From positions 1,289,336 to 1,353,335 of the forward strand of contig BCHX01000006.1 in assembly GCA_001599755.1 (NCBI GenBank): a stretch of DNA of 64,000 bases. Direction: 5' to 3'. How positions within the stretch are numbered: position 1 is the first letter of the stretch; each line of letters begins with the position of its first letter. Origin of the DNA: Gliomastix tumulicola (taxonomy: Eukaryota > Ascomycota > Sordariomycetes > Hypocreales > Bionectriaceae). Positions 22,418 through 35,488 of the stretch are shown here, one piece after another. Position numbers and translations under genes: made by a program. The notes under the pieces were generated by a model. That model searched no databases. It worked only from the letters and a program-made list of their open reading frames with translations, and was not told the DNA's origin.

Positions 22418-23616
22418 ATGCTTTCTCTTCGTTTCTTTGCCCTTGTTGGGTTGCTTGTCCAAGCTGGTCTTGCACAACAGCCTGTCGAGGTAAGCTCCCT
22501 GGTGCCCTCGAGACTCCCCAACAACTACCAGGAGGCCAATCGGGGCTGTAACAAGTTGAACTCATCACTAACCCTGTCTGCAGATTTACCAGAGATGGCT
22601 TATGATTATCAAGCCCAACGCCCAGGCTGGTGGTCCTTGGGTTGGCACCCTCACCCAAGAGGACATTGACCGCACCACTGAGGCTTTCAAGCACACTTGG
22701 CCCCGAACGTATGTATAAGTCCCTCGTCGCCAATCACCTATTTTCTCACTCCCTAGAGCTACTAATCAGTTGGCCCTTGGAGGGCGTCTCGCACATCTGA
22801 TGCTTGTTTTGGTCACTGACAACCTGCATATAGAATCCGAGAGATCACTGATGGCCGGGTCATGATCGAGGCTCAGGTTGTCGTCTCGGAGGCCCCTCTC
22901 ACGGCCGTCAACGAGCAGTACCGCGGTATGGTCGGGCCTGAGCACATCCCCGATGACGCTGCTCAGTATGTCAGCCCCGACCAGTGGGACGGTGTGGCCG
23001 TGTACAGCGCCTTCACCGAGCATGCCTACTGGGGCACCTCCGAGGCTGCTGGCGTCGGCTGGTTCTCCGTCAACCACCGAACCGACCTTGGTCCTCATGA
23101 CGATGCTATCGTATGGTGTCCCTCAAGACTCTCTGACCAATGACATCCCAAGGCTGATAACAGACGACAGGCTGGCTGGATCCACGAGATGCTGCACACT
23201 TCGGCTTGGTACTTTGCCGACGAGAGGCTCGGCCCCGTCGCGCCAACTTGCGCCGAATCGCCCGACGGTCGTGACGGAACCCACTGCGGTGAGGCTTGGG
23301 GCTATGGACGGGACACCGGTGGTCTGCCGAACTTCCTGGGTAAGCAAACAAGACTTTCTGTGCCGTCAAGTCTCATCTCGCGAACAACGTACTGACATAC
23401 CGCGCAGGCTGGTACAAGGATACCCTCAACGGCGCGGTTAATGGTGGCCTCGGCCTCGGCTCCAAGGCTTGGGCTCTGGGTTCTCGACGTGAAGCATACA
23501 GCGGGCTGCCTCCGGGGTCGTCCATTCCCAGTGACGTGGTTCGTAGGTCCGCCCTCAGCGCTTCTGACGCCACCTCGAGCGAGAACACCGGCATGGCTGC
23601 GGAGATCTGGCATTAG
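22418..23616 (+). CDS. Secreted protein with HEXXH motif
   Basis: Five exons: 22418-22489, 22584-22708, 22834-23110, 23171-23339 and 23408-23616. They give 283 aa, and every junction keeps frame across GT-AG introns of 60-125 bases. Residues 1-19 are a clear signal peptide (MLSLRFFALVGLLVQAGLA). No membrane segment or GPI signal follows. Exon 4 opens with GWIHEMLH, an HEXXH zincin-type motif at 163-167, followed by two cysteines (185, 197) that could pair. Candidate third metal ligands lie nearby (Asp175, Glu176, Asp190, His196, Glu199), but the metzincin spacing HExxHxxGxxH is absent. It may be an extracellular metallopeptidase or an uncharacterised fungal secreted family. I cannot name it. 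If the motif is incidental, it is simply a secreted protein of unknown role. Confidence 0.75.
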
Positions 23617-26600
23617 GCGGAGCAGTGGTCTAGATAGGCAATTGTCCAATGGAAGAGATCGCATGACAGATTCAGTGCTGTGCTTCGGCACCTTGCTCCC
23701 TCCAGTCCCTTTGGGATGCACTGCTCCTAGTGTCCACTGATCAGCACCTATGATGAATCGCCAGAGGGAGTTCAAGGCAAAACCCCACAAGCCTCGTGAT
23801 CGATGGTGGCATCAGTAGCAGATAATCTCCAGACTCAACTTTCTCCCGACCGACATGTCCTGACCAAAGATCAGCTGTTTGTTGGCTCGCCCATATTGCA
23901 TGCTTTACCAATGGGTAGGTGAAGACTGGGCGAACCATCGGCCGCCAAGCTTTTTGGGGTTCCTCATCAACGATGGACTGCACAGGCCAATCACATGTCA
24001 GGAGCGAGGGGTGGGAGAAGCAGAATGGGATGTGTCGGCCATCTTTTTGTCCGCCCGCCCTTGACCATGACGGCTGGGCGTGGGATGCCGCCCCCCCTCA
24101 CGCTTCACACGCTCCCCTCTTCGACCATCGCTCCGTCACCTTGTCCGGCTCTGTCCCTTGCCCCCCTGTCACCGTCCAAACCCGGGGAGGAACCTCAGGC
24201 ATGAAGGTCCTCTTCGCAGTCTCCTGTCTGGACCATTCTCTCACTGCCGTCTCTCCAAATCCGTGGCGGCGACAGGTTGTCTGCAAATGTAAGAGTTCGT
24301 CACCGTGCTGAGCATGCTCTGCTCCCCAGCAGCAGAATAATCGGGACTCCCAGGTGGAGCACTGGCATGAACTCCATGCGGCGCCGTCAATCTCCTAGAG
24401 TAGACGCTGAATCTCTAGCCGGTCGTGCGCCCGCTGTCTCGATGCTAGTGTGAAAGGCTCAGGCAAGTGGGCGAGAAAACAGATGCAACCAACGAGAGAG
24501 CCTGACAATCATCGAGAGCGAGGTCGAAAGGCTACTACTACTAGACAGCAGCCACTAGCACATCGTTCATTTTCCTTCGGCCTTACAACGGTGTCGCGTC
24601 CCCAAGGGCCAGGGAGGGTAGGCCTCGCCCACCAACAGTAATGGAGCCCGAAGTCGCTTTACTTTTTGTGAGAACTGACAGCCAAGGGCCTCGGCCGTCG
24701 CTGGGTGGTGGCCCGTAGCCAAGAAGGATATGCTCGCTTTCTTGCGGCTGCCAGCTCTGTTGGCGCGTTTGCCAGGCACGGCACCAGCACTCTCATGGGC
24801 CAGCCACTGCCTTTCTCTAGCTGAAGTTGAGAACGGTTACGAAAAATCCCGTTGGACCGGCTAGCTAGCGTTTTGAGTCAGAAACCACGCACTGGGCTTA
24901 ACCTAAACGGCGATATCCCGTCCCCAGGCCGAGATGATGCTTGTGATTTGAGTACATGCCCAGGTCGTGTTCGCGCACCGCTTAAAAGTCAATGGGCGGC
25001 CAGCCAGCCGACTATTCTCAAATCTCTTAGCCATCGAAGTGTGATCTAATAGCGTCGGTGGCACGAGAGTATGGACTCTTCGATGGGCCCTGCATGCCGC
25101 GCGGTGCAAAGTCCCAAGAGGAGATTGTCTTCGCAAGCTGAGACCTGCATGCAAGAGCGGGCGAGGGGATACCGAACGGGGCCTCCGCCATGGCAAGTGT
25201 CTGCCTCTTGTCTCCTCTTGATGAGGTTATGCGGGTAGGCCTGCCCCTAACTGAGGGCCTGTGTTTTCCCTCATTTGAGACTCCGGCTCCCTCCACCGTT
25301 GGCGGCAGGGTACTGGCCGTACCAAACAAGGGCAAAGCCCGGTTACCCCCATGCAAAGTCAGCAGACAGGCCGCACCATAATATGTATGTCAGTCAGGTG
25401 GTGGCGGGCATGGTCGTGTGGGGGTCAACGTGGACGTCTCATGCAAGTGCTTGAGAGTCTGGGTTCTCTGCCGGGCTAATGGCAACCCATGGCATGGCAG
25501 CTCGCGTGAAGCTCTGCTGGATGTCTCCATCTCCCTCACTCGGTAGGATGAATGCAGCGAGAGCACATGAGTCGGGGATCGACAGCCGACCAAGAGAAAC
25601 CACGCCAACGAACCATCTCGGGGGCATCGTTCCTACGCCACCGGCTGCCCAACCACATTAAACACGCACCTTGGCTCGTGTTCAGAGGTCGACTAGAACT
25701 CGTCGCGGTGGATCTAGCCCAGTAGAGTCGCATTTTGCTCCCCTGCACGCGAGGTCTTGGCTGGCGGAGGGTTTTGGAGACGGACGGCACCGATTCATTG
25801 TAGTACTTGATCGATTCTCATAATAGAAACGCCGGCAGTCCAGAACCAACTTGACGGATTGCAAATATCGTCCCTGTGAGCCTGTGAGGCTTTTCTCGCC
25901 AAGGCTACCCGACGGGCCGACCTCGCAGGTTCACAGTCGGCCCCGTTTGCCTCCTCTGGTATGGAGGATATTGGTTGTTCCGCCTGGTGGTGGCCCTCGA
26001 CTCCTCGACTACCCGGGAGTCTCGATGTTGTCCCTTCGGGGGATTTTTTCTTTTCTTTTTTCTTTCCTCGCTAGCGGTAGGTCTAGGCTCTCCAAAGGCG
26101 TGCATCACAAGGTACGTCGTGGGCTGGCCATGCAGCAGACGGATCGCAGCCGGCGCTATTCGGTCGAGTCTTGCTTGTCCCGGCTGCGAATTCAGAAAAT
26201 CTCCATCGGCAACATGCAAGTCTGAATTTTTAAGTTGGAGACGACTCAAGACTCTCGAGGCCTGGAAGGGAGGCGCGACCCACATCACTCTGCTCAGCTC
26301 TTTCCCGCTGGTGTCACAGTCAACCTGGACCCAGGCTGGCAGGGAAGCAGGGAAGGCGCCGTGTCGCGCTTGCCACGATCCAGCCTGGACTTCATTCAGG
26401 ATTTCACGCAGACCAAATATCACCCGACCTCGTACTCGCCGCTGACGCCTGCCATGCCCGCCCCCAGCTACGGGGACATGAGGCACGTGCAAGGAATGCT
26501 CGAAGCATTGCGAAATACTGCATGGGATGGGCGTTCGTTGCTTCCGAGTCAAGGAAGCAGATCGCTCCGTCCCAAGTGCCACCCGACTGACTAGCACCGG

Positions 26601-27771
26601 CGGCGGCGCAGAGCAGCCAGTGGCACGCTTGCACGCTTGCTACACGACGACATCATCACTCCTCTCTCTGCCCAGTCGCCGATGCGTTACCCCTCCGCCC
26701 GATGGCCAGTGCGTGGCTACAGGGACATTGAGCAGTAAACCCACTGAACCCCCATCCCCCCACTGTTTGAGAAGCTCATTTCGCCGGCTGAAGTGGGCTG
26801 CAGCCTCCACCGTCCAAACACCCAGCCAACCAGGCGCCAGGGATGACCCCCCATTTTCGCCCGAGTGCCCTCCCATGTGCATGCTAAGGCATAGCCAGGG
26901 TCCTACCGTTTCGGTGTCCTGGAGGTGACTTCGGCATCGCTCCGTTCAACAATGGATGATGTTGTCGTGGATGGGGATGCCAGTGTCGGAGGGCCAAGGT
27001 AGCTTATTATTAGGCCCGAGGTGCAATGGGAGACTCGCACAGTATGGCAGCCCCAACGGCACATGCCGGGGCCTTTGGGGCACGATGCCCGCCGCCAGCT
27101 TCGAGTCCTGTCCCATGATGCGTCCGTGAATTGAATAGCAGAAAAACCAAGGCAGGTAGCTTCAATAATTAAGGTGACCTGCAGGCAGGCAGCATTGGGA
27201 GTGGATGGGGGCAATGGAAGCCTTTTTCGGACCAGGGTCCCTCCCCTCTGCTGCGTCCTCACAGGCCAATGCAAACCCGCACCGTCTGGCGACTGTCCGT
27301 ACCTTCAGAGGGCCCCCAGTCTGTCACCTCCGGTTTTGCCCACAGCCTTGAATAGCACTAAACCTTGGGACGTTAGCCACGGTGCCTGGCCTCGTAATTG
27401 AAGGGCCTCTCTTTTTTTCCTCTGGGCTGCATTTTGAAGTCAGTCATTCCCTTCCCCATCACACCTACTTGTCAGAGTCTAGCCGTACCTGTCCAGTTGC
27501 GCTGGGAACGAACCGCCACGACCGCTCGGGTGCTCGCCAAAACAACCTGGCAGGTACCTAGACTGTACAGTGCGCTGTTCCGTTCCTCGGAACTTTTTGG
27601 TTGCGACACCGCTCTCCGAGTCCCAACCAAATCCCAGTCGCAGCCACCGCGGCAACCATCTCAGCAAACCCGACGCGGGGGAGGACAGGCTGACTCTCTC
27701 CCCTCCCGCCACCCTCTCCAACCCTTTCTCGAAACCTTCGACATCCTCTCTTTCTCTCGGTGCTGCATCCC
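23617..27771. other. 4.2 kb gene-free region upstream of areA
   Basis: No reading frame with recognisable content, although several short overlapping ones exist on both strands (for example minus 25905-26597). The right 400 bases are CT-rich and look like a transcribed leader. Long leaders are known for areA/nit-2 genes, so part of this stretch is probably areA promoter and 5' UTR. No transposon ends or tRNA were seen. Confidence 0.5.
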
Positions 27772-30700
27772 ATGGCCGCCAGGACAGCCCAGCCCGTTGC
27801 CGCCATGAGCCCAGTCTCCAAGATGAATCCCACCTCAACAGAGCACGACTTCCGATTCCCTCGAAGGCCCACTGGTCGCGACAATCCGCAGCTCATTCGC
27901 GCTTCCGACAACGGCGAGAGCAGCGTGCACATGAGTCTGCGTGAGCTCAGCACCGGCCTCAATGGAGCCTATGCATCCGCAAGCGATGCACTCCTGGGGC
28001 CGGCGCAATTCCCCCTCGGCGGGCACGGCGACGACTGTCACGACGATGGGTTCTTGAGTTTCTCGCAGCAGGACGAGCCTTTCGCGTCGCAGTTATTCAA
28101 GATGTTGGCGCAGTACAAGCATCAGATGCCGAACCAGCGACGGATGGAAAATATGACATGGCGCCTGCTGAGTGTCCAGATGCGCCAGCAACAACTAGAG
28201 GCGAGGAGGCAAAAGTACGATATCCTTGCGTTCCTACTCCTCCTACTACTTCCTGATATTGTCCCTTCCACCCATGCTCCCTGGCGCCGCTTCTCCTCTT
28301 ACCGCGCTGCTCCTTGTTCCTGCCCCCATTGTCGGCTTCCCCCCCTCTCCGTCATGTTACACATGATACAGGTGACAGCGCAGCACGCATCGGGGCAAGG
28401 AGGGGTTTGGCCTTACGAATGGGGTCTGGATTTCCATTGAACTCGGGTTTGCTGACGCGGGCGCTGCAATTAATATAGGCAAATAAATGGCACGGCGCGC
28501 CCTGCACTGCAGCAAAACACACCGAGCGGCATTGCGCAGCAGCTTCGCAACAAGTCGTCGGAAAACGTGGGTAATAGTAACCCGGAGCCCATGAACATTG
28601 ATGATTTCATTTTCTCCGAGAACGCGTCCACACCGGCCGGCATTTCGTTCTCCCCTCTGCTGCAGCCAAACCATGGAAATGGCCATGGCAATGGCATCGG
28701 CGACGGCGGTCACAAGCCCATCCCCACTGCTGTCGCCGCAGTAGCAACATCGAACGGTATCCCGATCAAATCCCGCAAGGAGCAGGTCCAGCAGCAGCAG
28801 CAGCAGCAGCAGCAACTCGTGCCACAGTCGGTCCCTGAGCCGCCACACCACCACCAGAGCCATGAGTTTGGCTATGTCCAACGTCATCTCCGCAAGACGA
28901 GTATCGACGATCGCCGGGTGAGTGCCTCTGTCCATACCTTCAAGTTTGTTCCATTTTCCACTTTGCGACAAGACCAGCGTGACGGCCGGTTTCCGCTTTC
29001 TTTGTCTCTGATTGGAAGAGACGAGGGAGACCCCCCTCCCGCTGCAGCTTTTCGTGCAGCAAATTATCCACCACACCAGTTCTCTCTGCCTTGACAATCC
29101 CCCCTCGCCCCACGACGCGGCTGCACGTCTTGTTTTGTCAGCCTCCCCCAAGACACCCAGAGCCCAAGAGATACCACCAAGACACACCCCCCCCCTTCCA
29201 TCTCATGGCCCGCTTCCCATGCCCTGTCGCCACTTTTGCGCGCGCAACCGTCCCAACCTACAGCCTACATGCCCTTAAGGAACTTAGCGTTCTCCGCCTG
29301 CTGACAATGGAACGCTCTGTTCCTCATAGAACCGAAAGCGCCCAGCCAATTTCTCTCCTCATGTTCCAGCCGTCAACAGTTCTACTGCTGGCAACATTGA
29401 CGGTTTGGAACCCGATTCAGAGCTTCACGGCTATTCTCTTGATGCTGGAAACCAAGTCGCCATGTCTCAGCAGCACCCCCATCAGCAGGGTGTTCCGTTC
29501 CCTCTGGATACCTTCATGGATAACGACCCCATCATGACCTCCGCTGGCCCCTACCAGCAGAACTTCTCCTTCTCGCCCGGAACCTCTCCTATGGTCTCTA
29601 ACAATCAGTTTTCCAACATGTTTAACGCCTCCGCCGTCCATTCTTCCTCTATGAACAGCGCAGACATCTACTCGCCTCCAGGATCCGCTTATCAGTCGAC
29701 CGCTTCCACGCCACATCCCGTCCCTGATAACGACGGTTTCTACTTTGGCTCTCACGATGGGCGCCAGCAACGCCCTCAGGGCTTCCGCCCACCTCCTCCC
29801 AACCTGGCCGCGCAAATGAATCAACATTTCATGTATGCCGGCGGCCAGGCCGGACCTAACAACGCCATGTTCCCAACAAGTGGCCCAGGAACCGACCGCG
29901 CTCCTGCCTACAGCACCGCCCCCAGCTCCTTTGGCCATATCGACCCGACACAGGTCTTCCAACCTGATCACGGCATGTCGCCTGGCGTCTCGATGCCTCA
30001 CGAGAACATGTTTACTTTCGGCGGCGATTCAGACGAGGAAGACGGAAACGCATTCGCTGATCGCAACATGAACTCACACGGCGACTTCTCCGGTGGCGAC
30101 GACTCGACCCCCTTGGGATGGGATGCATCCCTTCCTGGCCAATTTAGCACGCAGGCCGCCCGGTTCCCTGGTGGACCGCCGCGGAAGCAGGTCATGATTG
30201 GAGGCGCGACAACTGACTACGTCGACAACAGCGGCGATTGGGATGGTAGTGGCCTCGGCCGATCCCAGTCCCAGTCCTTCAAACCCGGCAGCGACAGACG
30301 GCAGCAAAAGATACCTCGAAACGCGTCGACGCCAGCTCACCTGGCTGGAAAACAGAACGGATTCGAACATATCGCTCAGTCTCTGCCTAACTCTCCAGGA
30401 GGGGATGGTCCGGGCACGGTCTCTGGCTTTTCTTCCGTTGCCCCGAGCCGGCCCTCGTCACCGCCAGTCCCGAAGTCTGGATCCACAACGAACCTGCAGA
30501 GCGCCGGAGGAAGCAGCGACGGCAGCGGCCCGACAACCTGTACGAATTGCTTTACACAGACCACCCCCTTGTGGCGACGGAACCCAGAGGGTCAGCCACT
30601 GTGCAACGCTTGTGGGCTTTTCCTGAAGCTGCATGGTGTTGTACGACCGCTGAGTTTGAAGACCGACGTCATCAAGAAGAGAAATCGAGGCTCCGGATCG

Positions 30701-31399
30701 AATATGCCTGTTGGAGGCACCAGCACAAGGTCCAAGAAGAACTCGGGCTCTACTGCTGCGTCGCGCAAGAATTCTAGCCTTTCAATCTCTGCGAGTGCCA
30801 ACGCTAGCGGAGGCAACAGCAAGAAGGGCAATGATCATTCCAACAGCACGATCAATGTGAGCGCCGCTACTCCCCAGCAGGCTGTTACACCACCATCAGT
30901 GGCCCGAGCTGGTAGCACCAACGGTGTTGAGAGCCCCGCCAGTACCGGGGGCAACACCACTGGCAGCACACCAAACAGCCATTATGGTAGCACAGGATCA
31001 TCTGCTGGGATGATGAGCGGGAAGGTAGTCGTTCCCATAGCAGCCGCGCCCTTGAAGGGTGCACCGGGCCCGGGCGCATCTTCGGGCTCTCGAAGCAGCA
31101 CCGCATCCTCCAAGCGGCAGCGGAGGCATAGCAAGACGGGCAACGCAGACAGCCAAGCGAGCATGGACATCGACAGCCCTACCAACTCCACTGGCTCCAA
31201 TGACGCCGCACGTGCTCTTGGTACGAGTATGCCATCGATGGGTGGCATGATGCCTGGCAGCTTCAACGTGGCCCAGCAACGGCCAATGATTAATAGCGCA
31301 AGCATGGTGCAGCTTGGCGGGAATCAGTCAAAGCCAATGATGAACGCCCCCAACTCAGCTGGGCCCCAGGAGTGGGAGTGGCTCACGATGAGTCTGTAA
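27772..31399 (+). CDS. areA: AreA/NIT2 nitrogen-regulatory GATA factor
   Basis: Three exons, 27772-28214, 28479-28917 and 29330-31399, give 983 aa with frame kept at both junctions. One GATA finger is C-x2-C-x17-C-x2-C at Cys698, 701, 719 and 722. It has the AreA sequence CTNCFTQTTPLWRRNPEG and then CNACGLFLKLHGVVRPLSL, followed by the basic tail KTDVIKKRNRG. Residues about 103-135 match the N-terminal fungal domain DUF1752 (YKHQMPNQRRMENMTWR). The extreme C-terminus EWEWLTMSL is the conserved end that contacts the co-repressor NmrA/NMR1. The family activates genes for secondary nitrogen sources in the nucleus when ammonium or glutamine is scarce. A poly-Gln run (about 251-262) and Ser/Asn/Gly-rich flanks are low complexity. 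The ATG at 27772 is the first in frame; downstream Mets are possible starts. Confidence 0.95.
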
Positions 31400-32778
31400 G
31401 CTGCATCAGAGCGGGTGTGTTTCAACGTTTCAACTTGCATCATTTAGTGGGTTAATAAGAGGACGACCACACCACCACCGATCTACGTTTGTCACCAATC
31501 GACGAGTCGACAATTTACGGTCCTTCTTCGTTGCTACGAGCCGGGTACTGGAGGAAATTCGGAGAATCATGAACCACCTTTTTCTTTTTTAAGATGATGA
31601 CGAACGAAAGCAAGATGGGAAAGTAATACTGGAAGGGGTGGGCGTTTTTTTTGGGAGTGGGAAGCAACGTATATTTTTTTTGAGGATGGCCGGAACAATC
31701 AGAACAACCCCCTCGATTCGAAATTGTGATACCACGGGAGCTTGCTGGAAGTTGCTTGTCTGCGAAAGGAATCTTGTCTCTCTTTTATTCCTTCCTTCGC
31801 AAGTTTGTTCGTTTGGCGTTTTCTCTGTTACAGACTCGAATTAGAGATGTGAGGGATGGAAAGGGGGGGGCGCCGTTTGTTCAGGACTGATGCATCTGTA
31901 TGGGAGGGGGGGATTTGGGATTGATTCATCCAAGGCAGGACCTACGAGGCACGCGATACTCTCAGCAAACTGCTTTCTTACTCGACATGATTTGTTCCTT
32001 GTTGTTCCAAGAGGTACGGCTTCTTCTCACTGTCTGGTTGGGGAGTATATACCGACGGGGGAGAATTCTTCTGCGGTTTTGCTGTCTCTGGAGGAATCCC
32101 CTCCCCCGGCTGCTTTGTCTGCCTTGGGTTTTTTGCTTCTTATGATAATGATACCTGGGTGGCTGAAGGAATACTACATTGCTTTTTCCTTGTCTCTCAC
32201 ATTCTTTTATTTCTTTTCATTGATGTGTCGTTGAATCACTCTGGTCATTCTCTCGTCAATCGATTTTTGTCGATCTTTTTTCGTGTGGCTGTATTACGTC
32301 AAGGAGAAACAATTCGACGCTCTCTTTATAGGACTCGGACGCGTATGGTTTCAATGACAGACTTGCTCTTCTGAATTCTGCTACTCTCATGAATCTAATC
32401 GCAACGTTTGCTCTCGTTGGCTTGCCGCATGAACGAAAATGAAATAAGAAAACTCTGGTTCTATCCCGCGACTCCTCTCGTAATTTCCCTTCCATGGTAG
32501 ACTAGTATAAAACTCCCTCCGGAAACCAAGACTTAAAAAGAACAGCTCAAAACGACAATCAAGAAGGAACTATGAAATGGGAGAAGAACGGAGAGACACA
32601 GAGAGAGAGAGAGCCAGAAACGCTTCCCCCGTATCTCTCATCGAATGTAAGAACGACGACCAGCAAAGGACCCCGGCGCGTACTCCTCAAAGTACGGCCC
32701 CTCGTCATAGCCGCCACCACCACCGCCACCACCACCACTCCTCGCCATGTACCGACCGTCGGGACGCGGCGGCTCGCT
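31400..32778. other. Convergent intergenic region
   Basis: 3' flanks of areA and the Dbf2-type kinase gene. T-rich stretches and G-runs are present, but nothing I can call a gene. Confidence 0.6.
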
Positions 32779-34885
32779 CTAGAGCATGGTCCCGAACGTG
32801 TTGTCGGTGGGGATGCGCTTGCGGGGGGACTCGCCGTCCTCGCCGGCGGGCTTCCGGTGGCGGAAGGTGAAGCCGACAAAGAGGCTCTTGCTCATCTCGT
32901 CATCACGGTCCGCCATGGTCTCGAGCGCCTGCTGCTTATCGTGGACCTCCTTGTACTTGGCCATGTCGGCCTCGTTGCTGAAGTCGTCGAAGTAGCCGGC
33001 ATCCGTCTCTGAGTCCAGCTCGGGGACGAAGGGCGCACGGGTCTGGCGGAGCGTAGCCCACTCTACCTCGGAGAAGTAGTGGTGATCGTAGATATCTTGG
33101 ATATTGGTGAAGCGACGGGTCCGCGAGTTGATGCATCTGCAAAATTACCCGAAGTCAGCTTGTGATCATACCTGAGTAGGAGGGCGTCCGCTACTTACGT
33201 GGTAATGAAATTCCAGGTCCGGTTGCTCAGGAAGTAGTTCGGGTCCTCCCAGACTGGGCGCTTGAGAACCTCTTTCCAGTGCTTCAAGTTACGCCAAGTC
33301 TCATCTGGAGTGGCACCGGCGAAGGGAGGGAAGCCGGTCAGAGCCTCGAAGAGCATGCAGCCCAGACTCCAATAGTCGACAGTGTAGTCGTACTCCTCCC
33401 CTCTAAGGACCTCCGGAGCCATGTAGTCGGGAGATCCCACAATAGACTTGGCATAGTTGACATCGTTCTCCCGCATGTTGCGGTAGCTCTCCCGTCGCTC
33501 GGCAACTGTCCTCTGGTCCATGGGCTTTCCAAAGGGCACCCTCGTCTCTGACGCCTCCTCCAGCTTGACCCTCATTGACTCAATCTTGGAAGGGGCAAGG
33601 ACGCCTGCAGCTAGGCCGAAGTCGGTCAGCTTGATGTGACCGGTTGAGTCAACGAGGAAGTTCTCTGGTTTCAGGTCACGATGAATGTAACCGAGCTGGT
33701 GAAGAGCGTCGACGGAGCAGAACATCTCAGCGATGTAGAAGCGAGCGTGACGGTTCGAGAGGACACCCGTATTGTTAAGTAGGGTGCGGAAATCACCTCC
33801 AGGCACGTATTCCATGGCAAGATAGATACTCTTGTCATCCTGGAACGAGTAGAGGAGCCTAACCAGCCACTCGCTCTGGGCGGTCGTGAGAATGTCTCGC
33901 TCAGTAAGGACGTGGCGGACCTCGTCGAGCTTGAAGAGCAGCTTCTTGCTCATGACTTTTAGAGCGCACACCTCGCGGGTGTCCTTCTTCTGAGCAAGAA
34001 ACACCTGGCCATAGCCACCCTGGCCGACTTGTGTGAGGATCTGGAAGTCCCCGTGTCGAAGACGAACTCGTCTCTTGCGTAGGTTTGCCCGTTCCCGTCC
34101 AGCGTACTTGGTCCACATCTGATTGAAGGTTTGCTCGTCGGTGTCGGGCGGTGGCGGGTACTCAGACTTGAAGGCGGCGAGCCTGTTCTGCCTCGAGCCG
34201 ACGTATGTGAGGAGGTCGAAATAGTAATCCAGGAAGTCTGCATGGAATCAGGTCAGTCGATGGGGGTGGCGGTCTCGTCGGCCATTGATGACTTACACAG
34301 CTGTGTGACATTGACCAACCGCTTCACATTGGGCTTGTTCAGAAGCTCACGCTCCTCAGCACTCAGAGGTCGAGTTGTGTTAAATCTCTTGGCTGCCGGT
34401 GTCGTAGGGCGTTCGCGGGGTTCGTAGAGCTGCTGCCGCGTCAAGGCAGCGTGGTTGTGCTGGGCGGGGGAGTCGGTGCCGGCGATGCGAGCAGCAGCCG
34501 GCGGCGTGTTCTCCTGCCCCTGCTTCTTGACGGGGCTGCTGGGGGACGGGCCTTTGTGGATGACGCTGTCGTCGACATTGGGGCTTGCCTCGTCGAGCGG
34601 GTTCGATCTCGTCTTGCCGGGGGACTGGGGCGTGGTGATGACGCTCTGGGGACGGGTGAGCTTGAGGGGTGCTTCGACGCCGGTCGACTTGAGGTTCATT
34701 GCGGTATCGAAGGCCGTGGGGAGGTCGTAGGCACCGGGGGGAGCTGTCTTCTTGCTGGGACTGCCCTGGGGAGTCGACACTGGCTCGATGAAGGTGTTGG
34801 ACTGTGTGGGCGTGGCGGGGCGTCCGAGGGCGTCAGCGGCTTTCTCCTTCCCGCCAGGGAAGAAGTTGGACATGAAGCTCGCCAT
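32779..34885 (-). CDS. dbf2: NDR-family kinase, Dbf2/Sid2 type
   Basis: Three exons, 34885-34297, 34237-33199 and 33136-32779, with frames joined over 59- and 62-base introns, give 661 aa. The first 180 residues are disordered and Ser/Pro-rich, with several Ser/Thr-Pro sites. A Mob-binding N-terminal region around VTQLYFLDYYFDLL follows. The kinase domain has a Gly loop VGQGGYGQVF (267-276), Lys290, HRDLKPEN with Asp384, DFG Asp402, a long insert before the activation segment and the AGC site Ser461 in AKSIVGSPDYMAPE. The C-terminal hydrophobic motif is FVGFTF (Thr633). Dbf2/Sid2 with Mob1 ends the mitotic-exit/septation-initiation pathway and drives septum formation. The QVFLAQKKDTREVCALKVM stretch separates it from Cot1/Orb6 kinases. 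Confidence 0.92.
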
Positions 34886-35488
34886 GATTGCTTGTGCTCC
34901 AGCCTAGATGCGATGATGAGTCTGCCAGGTCTCTATCGATATGTATAGTCTGAGGCACTGCTAGTATCTATTACCTTAAGGTGGGTGGAATCAAAACAAA
35001 CATTCAGTCACTGAGGCAAGTGCGAGGGGCTAGCGGGGAGAAAATCTGGATCTAGCCCAAAAGGGTTAGTTAGTGCCTGTTGCACCTAAATGTCCTCCAC
35101 ATCCATCTGTGCCTGATAACGGCTCTGTGTATTCAACACCAATACTCGTATCTCCTTCTCACTGGGATGCTGAGGAATCGGGGCGAGAGCCAGTCAGCAC
35201 AATGTCCTCGTCCCATCTCATTCCATGCCTTCAGTGATGGCGGCTAGCCGGGTCTATGTTCTTCGTGAAGGTTAGACCTACGCAGAACAGGAATGCTTAT
35301 CACTGTGGCGACTGGCCAAAACTCACAAGATGCAATCCGGTCCTCTCTTCACCTGCGCATCACGAAAGCCATTCGGAATGCAAAGTGAGACATCTGACAT
35401 TGATACGGTAACTGCTAATGAAATCCCACACATGACTATAGTACTTTTCCTCCCAGCCCCTCATCTTCGATCTAAAACAGTTTCCCCC
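34886..35488. other. Intergenic region
   Basis: 5' flank of the kinase gene and 3' flank of the reductase gene, both on the minus strand. No gene or clear element is seen. Confidence 0.55.

Noticed and set aside
25905..26597. 230-codon minus-strand frame in areA upstream gap
   Set aside because: No recognisable motif, poor start context, overlapped by plus-strand frames of similar length; probably chance.
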